Assembly (NCBI GenBank): GCA_905235825.1
Contig: CAJONH010000251.1
Span: forward strand, 1-8,428
Origin: Candidatus Gastranaerophilales bacterium
GTDB lineage: Bacteria; Cyanobacteriota; Vampirovibrionia; Gastranaerophilales; Gastranaerophilaceae
Direction of reading: 5' to 3'
Length of the DNA stretch: 8,428 nt
Of this stretch, positions 1 through 6,800 are shown piece after piece. Position 1 is the stretch's first letter, and every line of letters starts with the position of its first letter. The notes beneath the pieces are model-generated. The model did no database searches. It was given only the letters and a program-made list of their open reading frames with translations, and was not told the origin of the DNA. Both the position numbers and the translations under genes were made by a program.

Positions 1-54
1 ATACTTACCTTATTTTACTACCTTACTAACACACGAGAAATTGCAAAAGATTTC
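1..54 (+). other. Left-edge segment, probably the 3' end of a rightward transcript
   Basis: This short edge piece lies between the window start and a rightward terminator, so a plus-strand gene or RNA probably ends here. In frame 3 a stop (TAA) occurs at 27-29, about 26 bases before the terminator hairpin, which is the spacing expected for a gene end. Frame 1 stays open until a TAA at 115-117 and its translation also looks protein-like, but that reading would run through the terminator and overlap the 3' end of murI. Too little sequence is present to name a product. Confidence 0.25.
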
Positions 55-85
55 AGAGGAACCGATTATCAGTTCCTTTTTTTTT
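55..85 (+). terminator. Rho-independent terminator facing right
   Basis: The arms GGAAC (58-62) and GTTCC (72-76) pair perfectly. The stem can be lengthened outward by A57-T77, a G56-T78 wobble and A55-T79. It is followed at once by nine T residues (77-85). The 19-base core is almost fully palindromic around position 67, with eight of nine pairs matching. The T-run lies on the plus strand, so the element terminates the transcript entering from the left. On the minus strand the hairpin would be followed only by a broken T-run, so it may serve murI weakly. It sits between convergent genes. Confidence 0.8.
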
Positions 86-91
86 GCGTAT

Positions 92-895
92 TTAAATTTT
101 ATGACAATTTGGATTAAGGGAAATTTCTTTAGCGTATTTAACCTTATAGAAAAGGGAAGATGAATTTTCAAATTGTTCATGATTTGAACTTACATAAAAT
201 TCGGGAGCGGAAATTTCACCGTTATTTAATAATTTTTTGTTCGTTAAATCATTTTTTATAAATTCGGCAAAGTATTCAGCGGGGTCTATAAAAATATCTT
301 TTGGGGCATATTGTGATAAAATATTTAATAAATAAGGGTAATGTGTACAGCCGAGAATAATTTTATCAACATTGTTTTTCATCATAATATCCAGCTGCAA
401 TTTTATATCTTCAATGCTTTTTTTATCGTTTTGAAGTGATTTTTCAACAATTGAAACCCATAAAGGACAGGCTGTTTCAAATACAACCGTATTTTTATTA
501 TATTTTTGTATCTCATTTTTGTATGCGTGTGAATTAACTGTTGCTACAGTAGCAAAAACACCTATTCCTGCATAATTTTTCTCGGCAATACATTTTGCAA
601 CACTTTGAACAACAGGATAAATTTCAAAATTATATTTTGATTTTAATATATCATAGACTGTAGCAGATGTTGTTTTACAAGCCATAACAACAGCTTTTAC
701 TTGCTTTGAGGTAAAAAAATCAAATATAGATGAAGAAATTTCTACTAATTGTTCTTTTGTTTTATTTCCGTAAGGAAGATTTAGTGTATCGCCAAAATAA
801 ATGTAATTTTCATCGGGCAAAAGTTTTATAAGTCTTGATAATACGCTTAACCCGCCCAGACCTGAATCAAATACACCTATCGAACTATTGTTCAT
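92..895 (-). CDS. murI: Glutamate racemase
   Basis: Cytosolic, cofactor-independent racemase that converts L-glutamate to D-glutamate for peptidoglycan precursors. At 267 residues it has normal family length. Visible family motifs are the N-terminal substrate loop with Asp10-Ser11 in GVFDSGLGG, PYG at 41-43, the first catalytic Cys73 (MACKTTSA), the central ATVATVNSHAY block near 115-125, ACPLW at 142-146, and the second catalytic Cys183 with His185 in LGCTHYPYL. One oddity: the residue after Cys73 is Lys74, where well-studied racemases have Asn. The ATG start at 893-895 lies inside the last codons of the upstream amidase gene (11-base overlap). A GGAG ribosome site sits seven bases before it, so translational coupling with the amidase is likely. 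The assignment is firm; normal activity is slightly less certain because of Lys74. Confidence 0.95.
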   Translation of the reverse strand: MNNSSIGVFDSGLGGLSVLSRLIKLLPDENYIYFGDTLNLPYGNKTKEQLVEISSSIFDFFTSKQVKAVVMACKTTSATVYDILKSKYNFEIYPVVQSVAKCIAEKNYAGIGVFATVATVNSHAYKNEIQKYNKNTVVFETACPLWVSIVEKSLQNDKKSIEDIKLQLDIMMKNNVDKIILGCTHYPYLLNILSQYAPKDIFIDPAEYFAEFIKNDLTNKKLLNNGEISAPEFYVSSNHEQFENSSSLFYKVKYAKEISLNPNCHKI

Positions 896-2936
896 TTAAA
901 TGCTCCGTTAAAAATCTTATTATACCATCTGCAATAGCTTGTGCCGACTGCAATTGACGTTCTTCCGATACAAGCTCGTTTCTTTCATGTTCATTTGAAA
1001 TAAATCCTAATTCCAAAAGTACCGCAGGTGCTTCAGTATGGGTTATAACATAAAATTTAGACTTAAACAATCCTCTGTCTGCCGCATTAACTTTGTCCAT
1101 TAAATCTTTATGCATAAATTTTGCAAGATTATAACCGTTTTCGGTATAATAATGGGTTTCAATACCGTGAATTTCCGATTTTACACTGGCATTAATGTGA
1201 ATACTTATAAAAATAGAAGAATCATTTGTATTTGCAATTTGCACTCTATCATCAAGAGAGAGAGTCTTATCTATGGAACGGGTCATTATGATATTTGTTA
1301 AACCTTTTTCCCTCAGGCATTCTCTTACTTTTAACGCTATTTGCAGTGTTAAATCTTTTTCCAGAATACCGTTTCTCATTGCACCCGTGTCATTACCTCC
1401 GTGTCCGGGGTCAAGGATTATTGATTTTGCATTTAATTTATCTATAATTGCCTGTTCATTCTTATTTTGATTTTTGGAAGATTGTTTTTGCTTCTTTTTA
1501 TTTTGATGTTCAATTAATGGTGATATTGATATATCTAGCTGTTTTTTAGGTCTTGGGATTTTTGTGTTTTCGGAATTTTGCCGTTTTATATTTTGGGGTT
1601 CTTCCTGTGAAATCATACTTCTTGTTATTACAAAGCGTAATTGACTTGCATTTAAGGTTTCATAGCAATCCACCAAATCATTTATTCCAACAGGAAATGA
1701 GAAAATAAAGGTATTAATACCTGTTTTAATAACTTTAATGCCTGTTTTATTTTTTACGGCAAGAGAGTTAAATGTTTCATAATCAAAGTTAATAAGGTTA
1801 TATATTGAAACATTCATTCTGTTATTTTCTTTTTTGATTGAATAAATAACGGGATTAGAAAATATTATATTTATTTCATCATTTTTTGAATTGACTTTAC
1901 GTTCTTTAAACGATGAAAGTTCTGTTTTGACAGGTGTAACGGATACTCCCGTAATTGCATTTGAATTAGTAATTAAAAGTGTTTGTAAATTTGTTGAATA
2001 AACCGGTTTAAAAGAATCCGGTTTATCGGTTCTTATTACAATGCGTGCTTTAGAAGGTTCAAACTGACCTATTTTAGCTGTTGCTGTTTCGGATATAGCA
2101 ATTTCTTTATCTCTTAATTCCTGTAATACGATTGTGTTAGGCAAATCAAATACAATACGAGAAGGTTCTTGAAGAATAAAAGGCTTTTCGATATTGATAA
2201 CACCAATTCCGCCGATTAATAATCCGCTGTTTTTAACGGATATACTATCGAGGAAAAACCTTGATTTTAATCTTGCCTGTTTTTGTTCTATGTTTGGGCG
2301 GACAAGCTCCTGCCCGTCTTCTGAAAATGCCCTTTGAATACTGTTAAATATTTCGTCAGCCTCCTGCGTTTTTTTACCTTCAGCTATTACTACCGCTTTA
2401 TCATAATATTCAATCGAGCTTTCTTTTGTTTCTTTATAAACCTGTGTCAAATATTGCTGCAATGGTTTTTCACTGCCAAGTTTTATTATTATATTATTTT
2501 TTATATTAAGCACTTTAATTTCGGATGAGTCATATCCGTCCGAAACGTGAATAACTACACGTACAATATTCGGTGATATCGAGTTTTGAGCTATCCTTAC
2601 CTGCTTTAATCTGCTGTTTTTAAGTTCATAAGTACTATCCGAAAATGTTATTACGGCATTTTCAATATCGAAGTATACTCTGTCGGGGTCTGTTAGAGTT
2701 TTCTTCGTGATTTTAGGTATTTCAGCTTCTTCAGATAATGAAGTTCCCAAAAAAATTATAGAATCGGAATTGTCAAAATTTATACTGTTAATTTTCATTG
2801 TTTTTGTTTCGGCATCTACGGCAGCTTCTTCCGCAAAGACCTGCGGTATTACGGAAATCTTACCGTGCAGAGTAACAGCCGGTAAAATTGACAATGAAAT
2901 ACATATATAAAATAATACTAATAACTTCTGTATCAT
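885..2936 (-). CDS. Secreted N-acetylmuramoyl-L-alanine amidase with AMIN-like domains
   Basis: Zinc hydrolase of the Amidase_3 (AmiC/CwlC-like) family, which cuts the bond between N-acetylmuramic acid and L-alanine in peptidoglycan. The 683-residue product starts with a hydrophobic export signal, probably cleaved after VFA at residue 35. It continues with beta-rich segments resembling AMIN wall-targeting domains at about 49-154, 227-325 and, more loosely, 354-438, then a Lys/Gln/Asn-rich linker at about 440-500. The catalytic domain fills 506-683. All expected zinc and catalytic residues are present: His512 in DPGHGG, Glu526 in ILEKDLT, His580 in SIHINA and Glu642 in LLELGFISN. It probably acts in the periplasm in cell separation or wall turnover. 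The first ATG has no clear Shine-Dalgarno sequence, but the next in-frame Met (47) would remove the signal peptide. It is first in a unit with murI. Confidence 0.93.
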   Translation of the reverse strand: MIQKLLVLFYICISLSILPAVTLHGKISVIPQVFAEEAAVDAETKTMKINSINFDNSDSIIFLGTSLSEEAEIPKITKKTLTDPDRVYFDIENAVITFSDSTYELKNSRLKQVRIAQNSISPNIVRVVIHVSDGYDSSEIKVLNIKNNIIIKLGSEKPLQQYLTQVYKETKESSIEYYDKAVVIAEGKKTQEADEIFNSIQRAFSEDGQELVRPNIEQKQARLKSRFFLDSISVKNSGLLIGGIGVINIEKPFILQEPSRIVFDLPNTIVLQELRDKEIAISETATAKIGQFEPSKARIVIRTDKPDSFKPVYSTNLQTLLITNSNAITGVSVTPVKTELSSFKERKVNSKNDEINIIFSNPVIYSIKKENNRMNVSIYNLINFDYETFNSLAVKNKTGIKVIKTGINTFIFSFPVGINDLVDCYETLNASQLRFVITRSMISQEEPQNIKRQNSENTKIPRPKKQLDISISPLIEHQNKKKQKQSSKNQNKNEQAIIDKLNAKSIILDPGHGGNDTGAMRNGILEKDLTLQIALKVRECLREKGLTNIIMTRSIDKTLSLDDRVQIANTNDSSIFISIHINASVKSEIHGIETHYYTENGYNLAKFMHKDLMDKVNAADRGLFKSKFYVITHTEAPAVLLELGFISNEHERNELVSEERQLQSAQAIADGIIRFLTEHLNEQ
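903..906 (-). promoter_or_regulatory. Ribosome binding site of murI inside the amidase gene
   Basis: On the minus strand GGAG lies seven bases upstream of the murI ATG and within the last codons of the amidase gene. It supports the chosen murI start and an independent or re-initiating ribosome at the overlap. Confidence 0.7.
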
Positions 2937-2957
2937 ATTATTAATGATATCTTTTTC

Positions 2958-3003
2958 ATAATTAATATCAAATAATTAAAAAAAATAAACATATATTAAT
3001 TAT
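2958..3003. repeat. 11-base inverted repeat in the divergent promoter region
   Basis: ATAATTAATAT at 2958-2968 is the exact reverse complement of ATATTAATTAT at 2993-3003, with 24 bases between the arms. It could be an operator shared by the divergent promoters or a hairpin. Because the arms are only A and T in a very AT-rich region, chance is a real alternative. Confidence 0.35.
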
Positions 3004-3061
3004 TGAATTAAAAATAAAAAAAGTGAAAGCATATACGAAACTCCGTTAAATTAGTAAATTC

Positions 3062-3090
3062 TTGCTTAAACTTATTATGCATGATATTTT
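3062..3090 (+). promoter_or_regulatory. Candidate extended -10 promoter for the secreted-protein gene
   Basis: A -10 element TATTTT (3085-3090) is preceded by TGA, giving the extended -10 form TGnTATTTT. A weak -35 element TTGCTT (3062-3067) lies 17 bases upstream. It would start transcription about 30 bases before the ATG at 3128. The -35 matches the consensus at only three positions, so the call rests mainly on spacing and the extended -10. Confidence 0.4.
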
Positions 3091-3112
3091 AAAAGTAAGG
3101 GATTAAGATAAA

Positions 3113-3117
3113 AGGAG
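3113..3117 (+). promoter_or_regulatory. Strong ribosome binding site of the secreted-protein gene
   Basis: AGGAG (3113-3117, inside AAAGGAG) lies ten bases before the ATG at 3128 and supports that start codon. Confidence 0.75.
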
Positions 3118-3127
3118 AATAATATTT

Positions 3128-3874
3128 ATGTTAAAGAAGTCGGTTTCAATAATTTTTGCGGCCATTATGCTAAATTTATCATTATTGCCGGCGGGAGCAA
3201 TAAATGAATTGGCAATAAATAAGCCTTTTATTTTAAAAACTCAAATCACATCTGATTTTGATGTTAATAATTCAAATGAAGATGATATTGTACAATTTAT
3301 GACAGACAAAAGTATAAGGGATAATATTGGAGTTGTAATTCCCAAAGGAACAATATTTACAGGTAAAATTAAAGAAATGGAAATAAGCAGATTATTTTAC
3401 AGACGTGCAAAAGCGAGAATTGAAATAACGGAGATGATGCTTCCTGACGGTAAAACATACAAAATTCAAGGCGAAACCAAAAGAAAATTTTTAAAAGGTT
3501 CAATGGCAGCCAATATAGCAAAAGGTGCCGTAGGAATTCCTGCCGCAGCTGTTGTTGGTGCGGCAGGCGGAGTTATTGATGCTGCCGAATATGTTTCCAT
3601 TATAGGGATTTTGCTTACGGGAAAAACCGAAAATATACTTGGAAATACTCTTTTTAAATTAACATCGGGCATAAATTGTAAAAAGAAAATGGAAGATGAT
3701 GTCGCAATTAAAATTAAATATCTTGATGACGAATTTTATACCGATACAATTATGCGTAAGACAGGTAAAAATTTAAACAAAAATTCCGAAGATACCGTAT
3801 ATGTAAATCAATTATCAAATCCATTGAAAAATGAAAAATCATCAGAGGTAAAATTTAGAACGGCTGAAAAATAA
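3128..3874 (+). CDS. Secreted protein of unknown function with a Gly/Ala-rich hydrophobic segment
   Basis: I do not recognise this 248-residue protein. It starts with a clear Sec signal peptide (Lys3-Lys4, hydrophobic core, likely cleavage after AGA at 22-24), so it is probably periplasmic, or bound to a membrane. Residues about 30-120 look beta-rich and contain IPKGTIFTGKI (71-81) and MLPDGKTYKI (104-113). This recalls the 'IPKGT...L.DG' pattern of small beta-barrel domains such as the C-terminal domain of TrbI/VirB10 proteins, but the resemblance is by eye only. Residues about 125-165 form a Gly/Ala-rich hydrophobic stretch like a glycine zipper that could insert in a membrane or form oligomers. 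The tail from about 185 is charged. A strong ribosome site precedes the ATG. It lies 143 bases upstream of the TPR gene in the same direction, so a shared transcript is possible. Confidence 0.85.
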   Translation: MLKKSVSIIFAAIMLNLSLLPAGAINELAINKPFILKTQITSDFDVNNSNEDDIVQFMTDKSIRDNIGVVIPKGTIFTGKIKEMEISRLFYRRAKARIEITEMMLPDGKTYKIQGETKRKFLKGSMAANIAKGAVGIPAAAVVGAAGGVIDAAEYVSIIGILLTGKTENILGNTLFKLTSGINCKKKMEDDVAIKIKYLDDEFYTDTIMRKTGKNLNKNSEDTVYVNQLSNPLKNEKSSEVKFRTAEK

Positions 3875-3966
3875 TATTAGATTAAACTTTTTTAATTCAT
3901 GATTGATTTTTGTATAAAAATTATTAATACATTAAATGGTGTATTTTAAAAATTTTTCAAATGATG

Positions 3967-3980
3967 CATACTAAAGTATG
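3967..3980 (+). repeat. Small hairpin in the leader of the TPR gene
   Basis: CATAC (3967-3971) and GTATG (3976-3980) pair perfectly around a four-base loop, about 40 bases before the TTG start of the next gene. There is no T-run after it, so it is not a terminator. It may be an mRNA leader structure or chance. The rest of the 143-base gap (3875-4017) shows no convincing promoter. Confidence 0.3.
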
Positions 3981-4004
3981 TAGAATGCGGATAAAGTGTT
4001 GCTT

Positions 4005-4011
4005 GAGGCGG
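4005..4011 (+). promoter_or_regulatory. Ribosome binding site that fixes a TTG start
   Basis: GAGGCGG (4005-4011) lies six bases before the TTG at 4018. An in-frame TAA at 4012-4014 rules out any earlier start, and the first internal in-frame ATG is more than 200 codons downstream. Together these support initiation at TTG. Confidence 0.65.
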
Positions 4012-4017
4012 TAAAAA

Positions 4018-5433
4018 TTGTATAATACAATCTATCCCGGATATGTACAATCCTATTACAATATTAATCAAAGACAAATTCAGCCCAAACAGGATGAAGA
4101 AAAAAGTTCTGCATCTTCAAAGAATACCGATAATGAAAAACAGGATGCCGCAAGACAAAATAAACAGTCAGCAGGGGCATATTTTCCTAACGGAGAAAAA
4201 GTTGCCGTAGATTATACAAAAAAGCAAATCGGCTTGGAGCAAATTTTATCGGATTTTAGAAATACCGCAAGTGCAATAGGAACTCCCGATGATATTAAAA
4301 ATGAAGTTTCTTCATATTTGAGTCTGGTAGAAAGTCAGGCTCAAAAAAGCAATCCGAACAGAGAAATTATTCAGTCGAATTTAAAAAATGCCTCAAAAAT
4401 ACTGGACGAATATATAACAAATACGCTGAAAAAGCCTTCTAAAGTAGTAGAAGACTGGGTTGATACTTTATTTTTACAGCCTATAGATTTTAAAGTTCAA
4501 AAGGCAGAGGAAAAAATTCCTGCTTCAGTACAAGAACCCGAAATTATTGAAGAAAAAATTGAAGTTCCGCCTCAAACAATTACGGAAGAACCCGCAGAAA
4601 ACGAAGAACCTCTGCATATTGAAGAAAATATTCAATCACAACCGAATGAGGTTCATAATGAAATATATGTACCAAAAGATGAACGTTTAAAAAGAATGTT
4701 TATTCAGGCAAAAAAATATGCGGCAGCAGAAAATAAAGAAACAGCATTAAGCAGTTTTAAAAATTCGATGAATTATGCGGAAGAAATAGGCGATGAGCAG
4801 ACTCAGGCAATGATTCACTTTGAAGAAGGCAGACTATACAGTGAATTTAACAAACCCGAAGATGCTTTATATAATTATGCAATAGCTGCATTGCAAACAG
4901 AGGATAATAATTTAAAAGCACGTGCATATCTGTCTATGGGAAAAATATATGATGATTATATAAATTTTGAACCTGCAGTAGACCACTATAGTGCTGCCGC
5001 AGCTTATGCAGGAGAAGCAGATAATTTAAAAATACAGAGCAAAGCATTATCGGATTTAGCTGAAATTCACGCACGGCGTTATGATAAAAATAATGCCGAT
5101 ATGTTCATGAAATTAGCGGCTATTTCAGCAAACAGCACGAAGGATGAAAAGGTGATAGGTGTAATATATGCAAAAAATGCCAAAATGCAGAATAAACTCG
5201 GAGAAAAAGCAAAAGCATTAACTTCCTATAGTGCTTCAACAGAGGCATATTCCAAATTAAGCGAACATGAAAATTTAGCAAAGAATTATAGAGAAGCTGC
5301 ATTAATTATGAAAGATTACGGAAATAAAGCTAAAGCAAAGACTTTATTAAACAAGGCATATTCAGCAGCAAGAAATACCGATAATTCCGAACTCAGAATG
5401 CTCATTTTACAGGATATGGCATTAATATCATAA
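4018..5433 (+). CDS. TPR-repeat protein of unknown function (TTG start)
   Basis: The 471-residue product has no signal peptide or membrane helix and is probably cytosolic. Residues 1-60 are polar and disordered-looking. Residues about 62-155 form a predicted helical block that I do not recognise. Residues about 160-218 are a Glu/Pro-rich acidic linker. From about 221 to 460 the chain consists of six consecutive helical repeats of 38-42 residues (roughly 221-260, 261-298, 299-336, 337-378, 379-419, 420-460). Each has the small-residue and aromatic pattern of TPR motifs (for example the A..Y...G..Y pattern). TPR arrays bind protein partners, so a scaffold or adaptor role is likely, but the partner is unknown. 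It lies between a secreted protein gene and the tonB cassette, all facing right, and is followed by a terminator-like hairpin. Start choice is explained in the ribosome-site entry. Confidence 0.85.
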   Translation: MYNTIYPGYVQSYYNINQRQIQPKQDEEKSSASSKNTDNEKQDAARQNKQSAGAYFPNGEKVAVDYTKKQIGLEQILSDFRNTASAIGTPDDIKNEVSSYLSLVESQAQKSNPNREIIQSNLKNASKILDEYITNTLKKPSKVVEDWVDTLFLQPIDFKVQKAEEKIPASVQEPEIIEEKIEVPPQTITEEPAENEEPLHIEENIQSQPNEVHNEIYVPKDERLKRMFIQAKKYAAAENKETALSSFKNSMNYAEEIGDEQTQAMIHFEEGRLYSEFNKPEDALYNYAIAALQTEDNNLKARAYLSMGKIYDDYINFEPAVDHYSAAAAYAGEADNLKIQSKALSDLAEIHARRYDKNNADMFMKLAAISANSTKDEKVIGVIYAKNAKMQNKLGEKAKALTSYSASTEAYSKLSEHENLAKNYREAALIMKDYGNKAKAKTLLNKAYSAARNTDNSELRMLILQDMALIS

Positions 5434-5471
5434 AGTAGTCTTTAGTTTTAATCAAACTGACTATTTGTTTT
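5434..5471 (+). terminator. Probable Rho-independent terminator after the TPR gene
   Basis: Outer arms TAGTC (5436-5440) and GACTA (5459-5463) and inner arms AGTTT (5444-5448) and AAACT (5454-5458) pair perfectly around a five-base loop, with a three-T bulge on the left side. The T-rich run TTTGTTTT (5464-5471) follows directly. It begins immediately after the TPR stop codon. The stem is AT-rich, so termination may be partial and some read-through into the tonB cassette is possible. Confidence 0.55.
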
Positions 5472-5493
5472 ATTGATGTTTTTTTGATAAGAT
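5465..5493 (+). promoter_or_regulatory. Candidate promoter of the tonB-exbB-exbD-exbD cassette
   Basis: An extended -10 element TGATAAGAT (5485-5493, core TAAGAT at 5488-5493) lies 17 bases after a weak -35 TTGTTT (5465-5470). It sits just downstream of the terminator-like hairpin and about 25 bases before the ATG at 5519. A further -10-like GATAAT (5491-5496) overlaps it. I see no Fur-box-like palindrome that would indicate iron control. Confidence 0.4.
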
Positions 5494-5518
5494 AATTAAC
5501 AAATGGGAAGATAACGGG

Positions 5519-6745
5519 ATGTCTGTCTTAAAAAATGATAATGAAAATGAAATAGAAGTAAAAAGTGTAACATCTTCAGAATATGAAGTTCCTGCTGTTA
5601 TAAGAGAAGAAGATGATGAATTTTCTTTAGGAAAAGCTCTTGTTTGGGCATTTGTATTACACCCTTTGATTGTAATTTTATTAATAGCGGCTTCTTATAT
5701 ATTGAAATTATTGGGAATAGATTTCAGTTTATTTCATAAACCGCCGATGCTGCCAAAAGATATAGAATTTGTATTGGTTGAAAAAGAAGCACCGCCGATA
5801 GATAAAAATACAAAAAACAGAGCGGATAAAAATTCAAGAGCGGGCGGAAAAAATGATCCCAAACGTGCTGTTTCCTTGCCGCAAGAGTCAGCTCCAAAAT
5901 CGGAAGCAAAAAAACCGTCTTCTCCTGCTCCTGCAAAGAAGGTTGAACAGCCGAAGAAGCAGCCTGCAAAACAGCAGACACCAAAAACACAGCCTGCAAA
6001 ACAGCAGCAGCAAAAAAGCACTCCGAATGTAAAACAGGAACAAACTGTTCCGAAACCTTCAGCACCTGCTCCGAAGCCTGCTGCTCCAAAACCGAGTGTT
6101 ATGCCGCAAACATCAGCTTCGGCACCAAAACCAAATCCGTCATCAACATTTAATATACCAATGCCTTCAAAATCAGCTATACCTGTAACTCAGCCTACAG
6201 CGGCTCCTGTTACGTCTGCACCTTTATCATCAGGAAATGCGGGCGGTAATTCGGGAAGCGGAAAGTCTGCTCCGGCACCAAGTTTTTCTCCGACAACATC
6301 GGGTAAAAGTGCTTCGGGGGCAGGCGGCACAGGCACGGGAACAGGCGGCGGCGGAAGATTTTCTAACGGAACCGGAAATTCAAAAGGTAATGTAGGTAAT
6401 CCCGGTCCGGGAAATCCGAATGGGGTACCCGGAATTGACGCAATAAAAGAACCTGATTTCGGACCTTATATGAAAGAACTTCAAAGACGTATTAAAATGA
6501 ACTGGGAACCTCCGAAAGGCAACGAAAGCAAACGTGTAGTGCTTCTGTTTTCAATCGCACGTGACGGAAGATTGTTGAACGTCAAAGTTCAAAAATCGTC
6601 AGGCTTGCAGGCAGCCGATGATGCGGCAATAAATGCCGTTAAACTGACGGCTCCATTTAGACCGCTGCCTCCCGATTTTAAAGGCGATAAGGTAGATATT
6701 CAATTCACGTTTGACTATACCGTATTCGGAATTAACGGTTATTAA
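5519..6745 (+). CDS. TonB/TolA-like energy transducer protein
   Basis: Inner-membrane protein that should span the periplasm and pass proton-motive energy from the ExbB/ExbD complex to an outer-membrane or envelope partner. At 408 residues it is longer than typical TonB (about 240). A 37-residue acidic cytosolic tail leads into one membrane helix at about 38-62 containing His48, which matches the essential membrane His of TonB and TolA, although the usual Ser four residues earlier is Ala44. A Pro/Lys/Gln-rich span (about 90-234) and a Gly/Ser-rich span (about 235-305) form the periplasmic spacer. The C-terminal domain (about 312-404) fits the TonB/TolA C-terminal family: a YMKELQRRIKMNWEPP start, then FSIARDG, VQKSSG, a D-AAINAV helix and PFRPLPPDF. 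GGGAAG-type ribosome pairing is moderate (GGGAAG at 5505-5510). It is first of four cassette genes. TonB versus TolA identity is unresolved. Confidence 0.9.
   Translation: MSVLKNDNENEIEVKSVTSSEYEVPAVIREEDDEFSLGKALVWAFVLHPLIVILLIAASYILKLLGIDFSLFHKPPMLPKDIEFVLVEKEAPPIDKNTKNRADKNSRAGGKNDPKRAVSLPQESAPKSEAKKPSSPAPAKKVEQPKKQPAKQQTPKTQPAKQQQQKSTPNVKQEQTVPKPSAPAPKPAAPKPSVMPQTSASAPKPNPSSTFNIPMPSKSAIPVTQPTAAPVTSAPLSSGNAGGNSGSGKSAPAPSFSPTTSGKSASGAGGTGTGTGGGGRFSNGTGNSKGNVGNPGPGNPNGVPGIDAIKEPDFGPYMKELQRRIKMNWEPPKGNESKRVVLLFSIARDGRLLNVKVQKSSGLQAADDAAINAVKLTAPFRPLPPDFKGDKVDIQFTFDYTVFGINGY
5960..6007 (+). repeat. 18-base direct repeat inside the Pro/Gln spacer of the tonB-like gene
   Basis: CAGCCTGCAAAACAGCAG occurs at 5960-5977 and again at 5990-6007, exactly 30 bases apart and therefore in frame. 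It encodes the repeated QPAKQQ peptide. Such repeats let the periplasmic spacer grow or shrink by replication slippage without breaking the frame. Confidence 0.8.
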
Positions 6746-6800
6746 TTTCGGAATGCTCCGGCACAAGACTAAAAATAATAAAGAAAAGAGGAAATAAATT

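Larger units (their letters stand above)
2937..3127. promoter_or_regulatory. Divergent intergenic region with promoters for both sides
   Basis: This 191-base AT-rich stretch separates the leftward amidase-murI unit from the rightward secreted-protein gene, so both units must start here. A rightward promoter can be proposed (see the separate entry). For the leftward unit no convincing -35/-10 pair stands out, because A/T runs match the consensus by chance. An 11-base AT-only inverted repeat lies inside (2958-2968 and 2993-3003). Confidence 0.6.

Noticed and set aside
1110..1470. Plus-strand open frames opposite the amidase catalytic domain
   Set aside because: The minus strand encodes a complete amidase domain with all zinc ligands across this stretch, and the plus-strand frames have no family motifs.
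2932..2958. Minus-strand mini-ORF of eight codons (MKKISLII) whose stop overlaps the amidase ATG
   Set aside because: It looks like a coupled leader peptide, but it has no ribosome site and such short A/T-rich ORFs are expected by chance here. It could hint at a frameshifted signal-peptide start, yet the amidase already has a complete signal peptide.
5503..5514. Tiny ORF (ATG GGA AGA TAA) just upstream of the tonB-like start
   Set aside because: Its ATG overlaps the ribosome site region of the real gene and only three residues would be made, so it is most likely chance.
5724..6089. Minus-strand open frames opposite the tonB-like gene (121 and 95 codons)
   Set aside because: They are shadows of the repetitive Pro/Lys/Gln-rich codons on the plus strand. 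Their translations are low-complexity and unlike any protein family.
6235..6435. GC-rich stretch in the tonB-like gene considered as a sign of gene transfer
   Set aside because: The shift in base use is explained by the Gly/Pro/Ala-rich spacer, since those amino acids need G- and C-rich codons. The flanking parts of the gene look like the neighbours.
6749..6760. Perfect CGGA-ATGC-TCCG hairpin after the tonB-like gene
   Set aside because: Only four base pairs and no T-run follow, so it is not a terminator. It might affect mRNA processing before exbB, but chance is likely.
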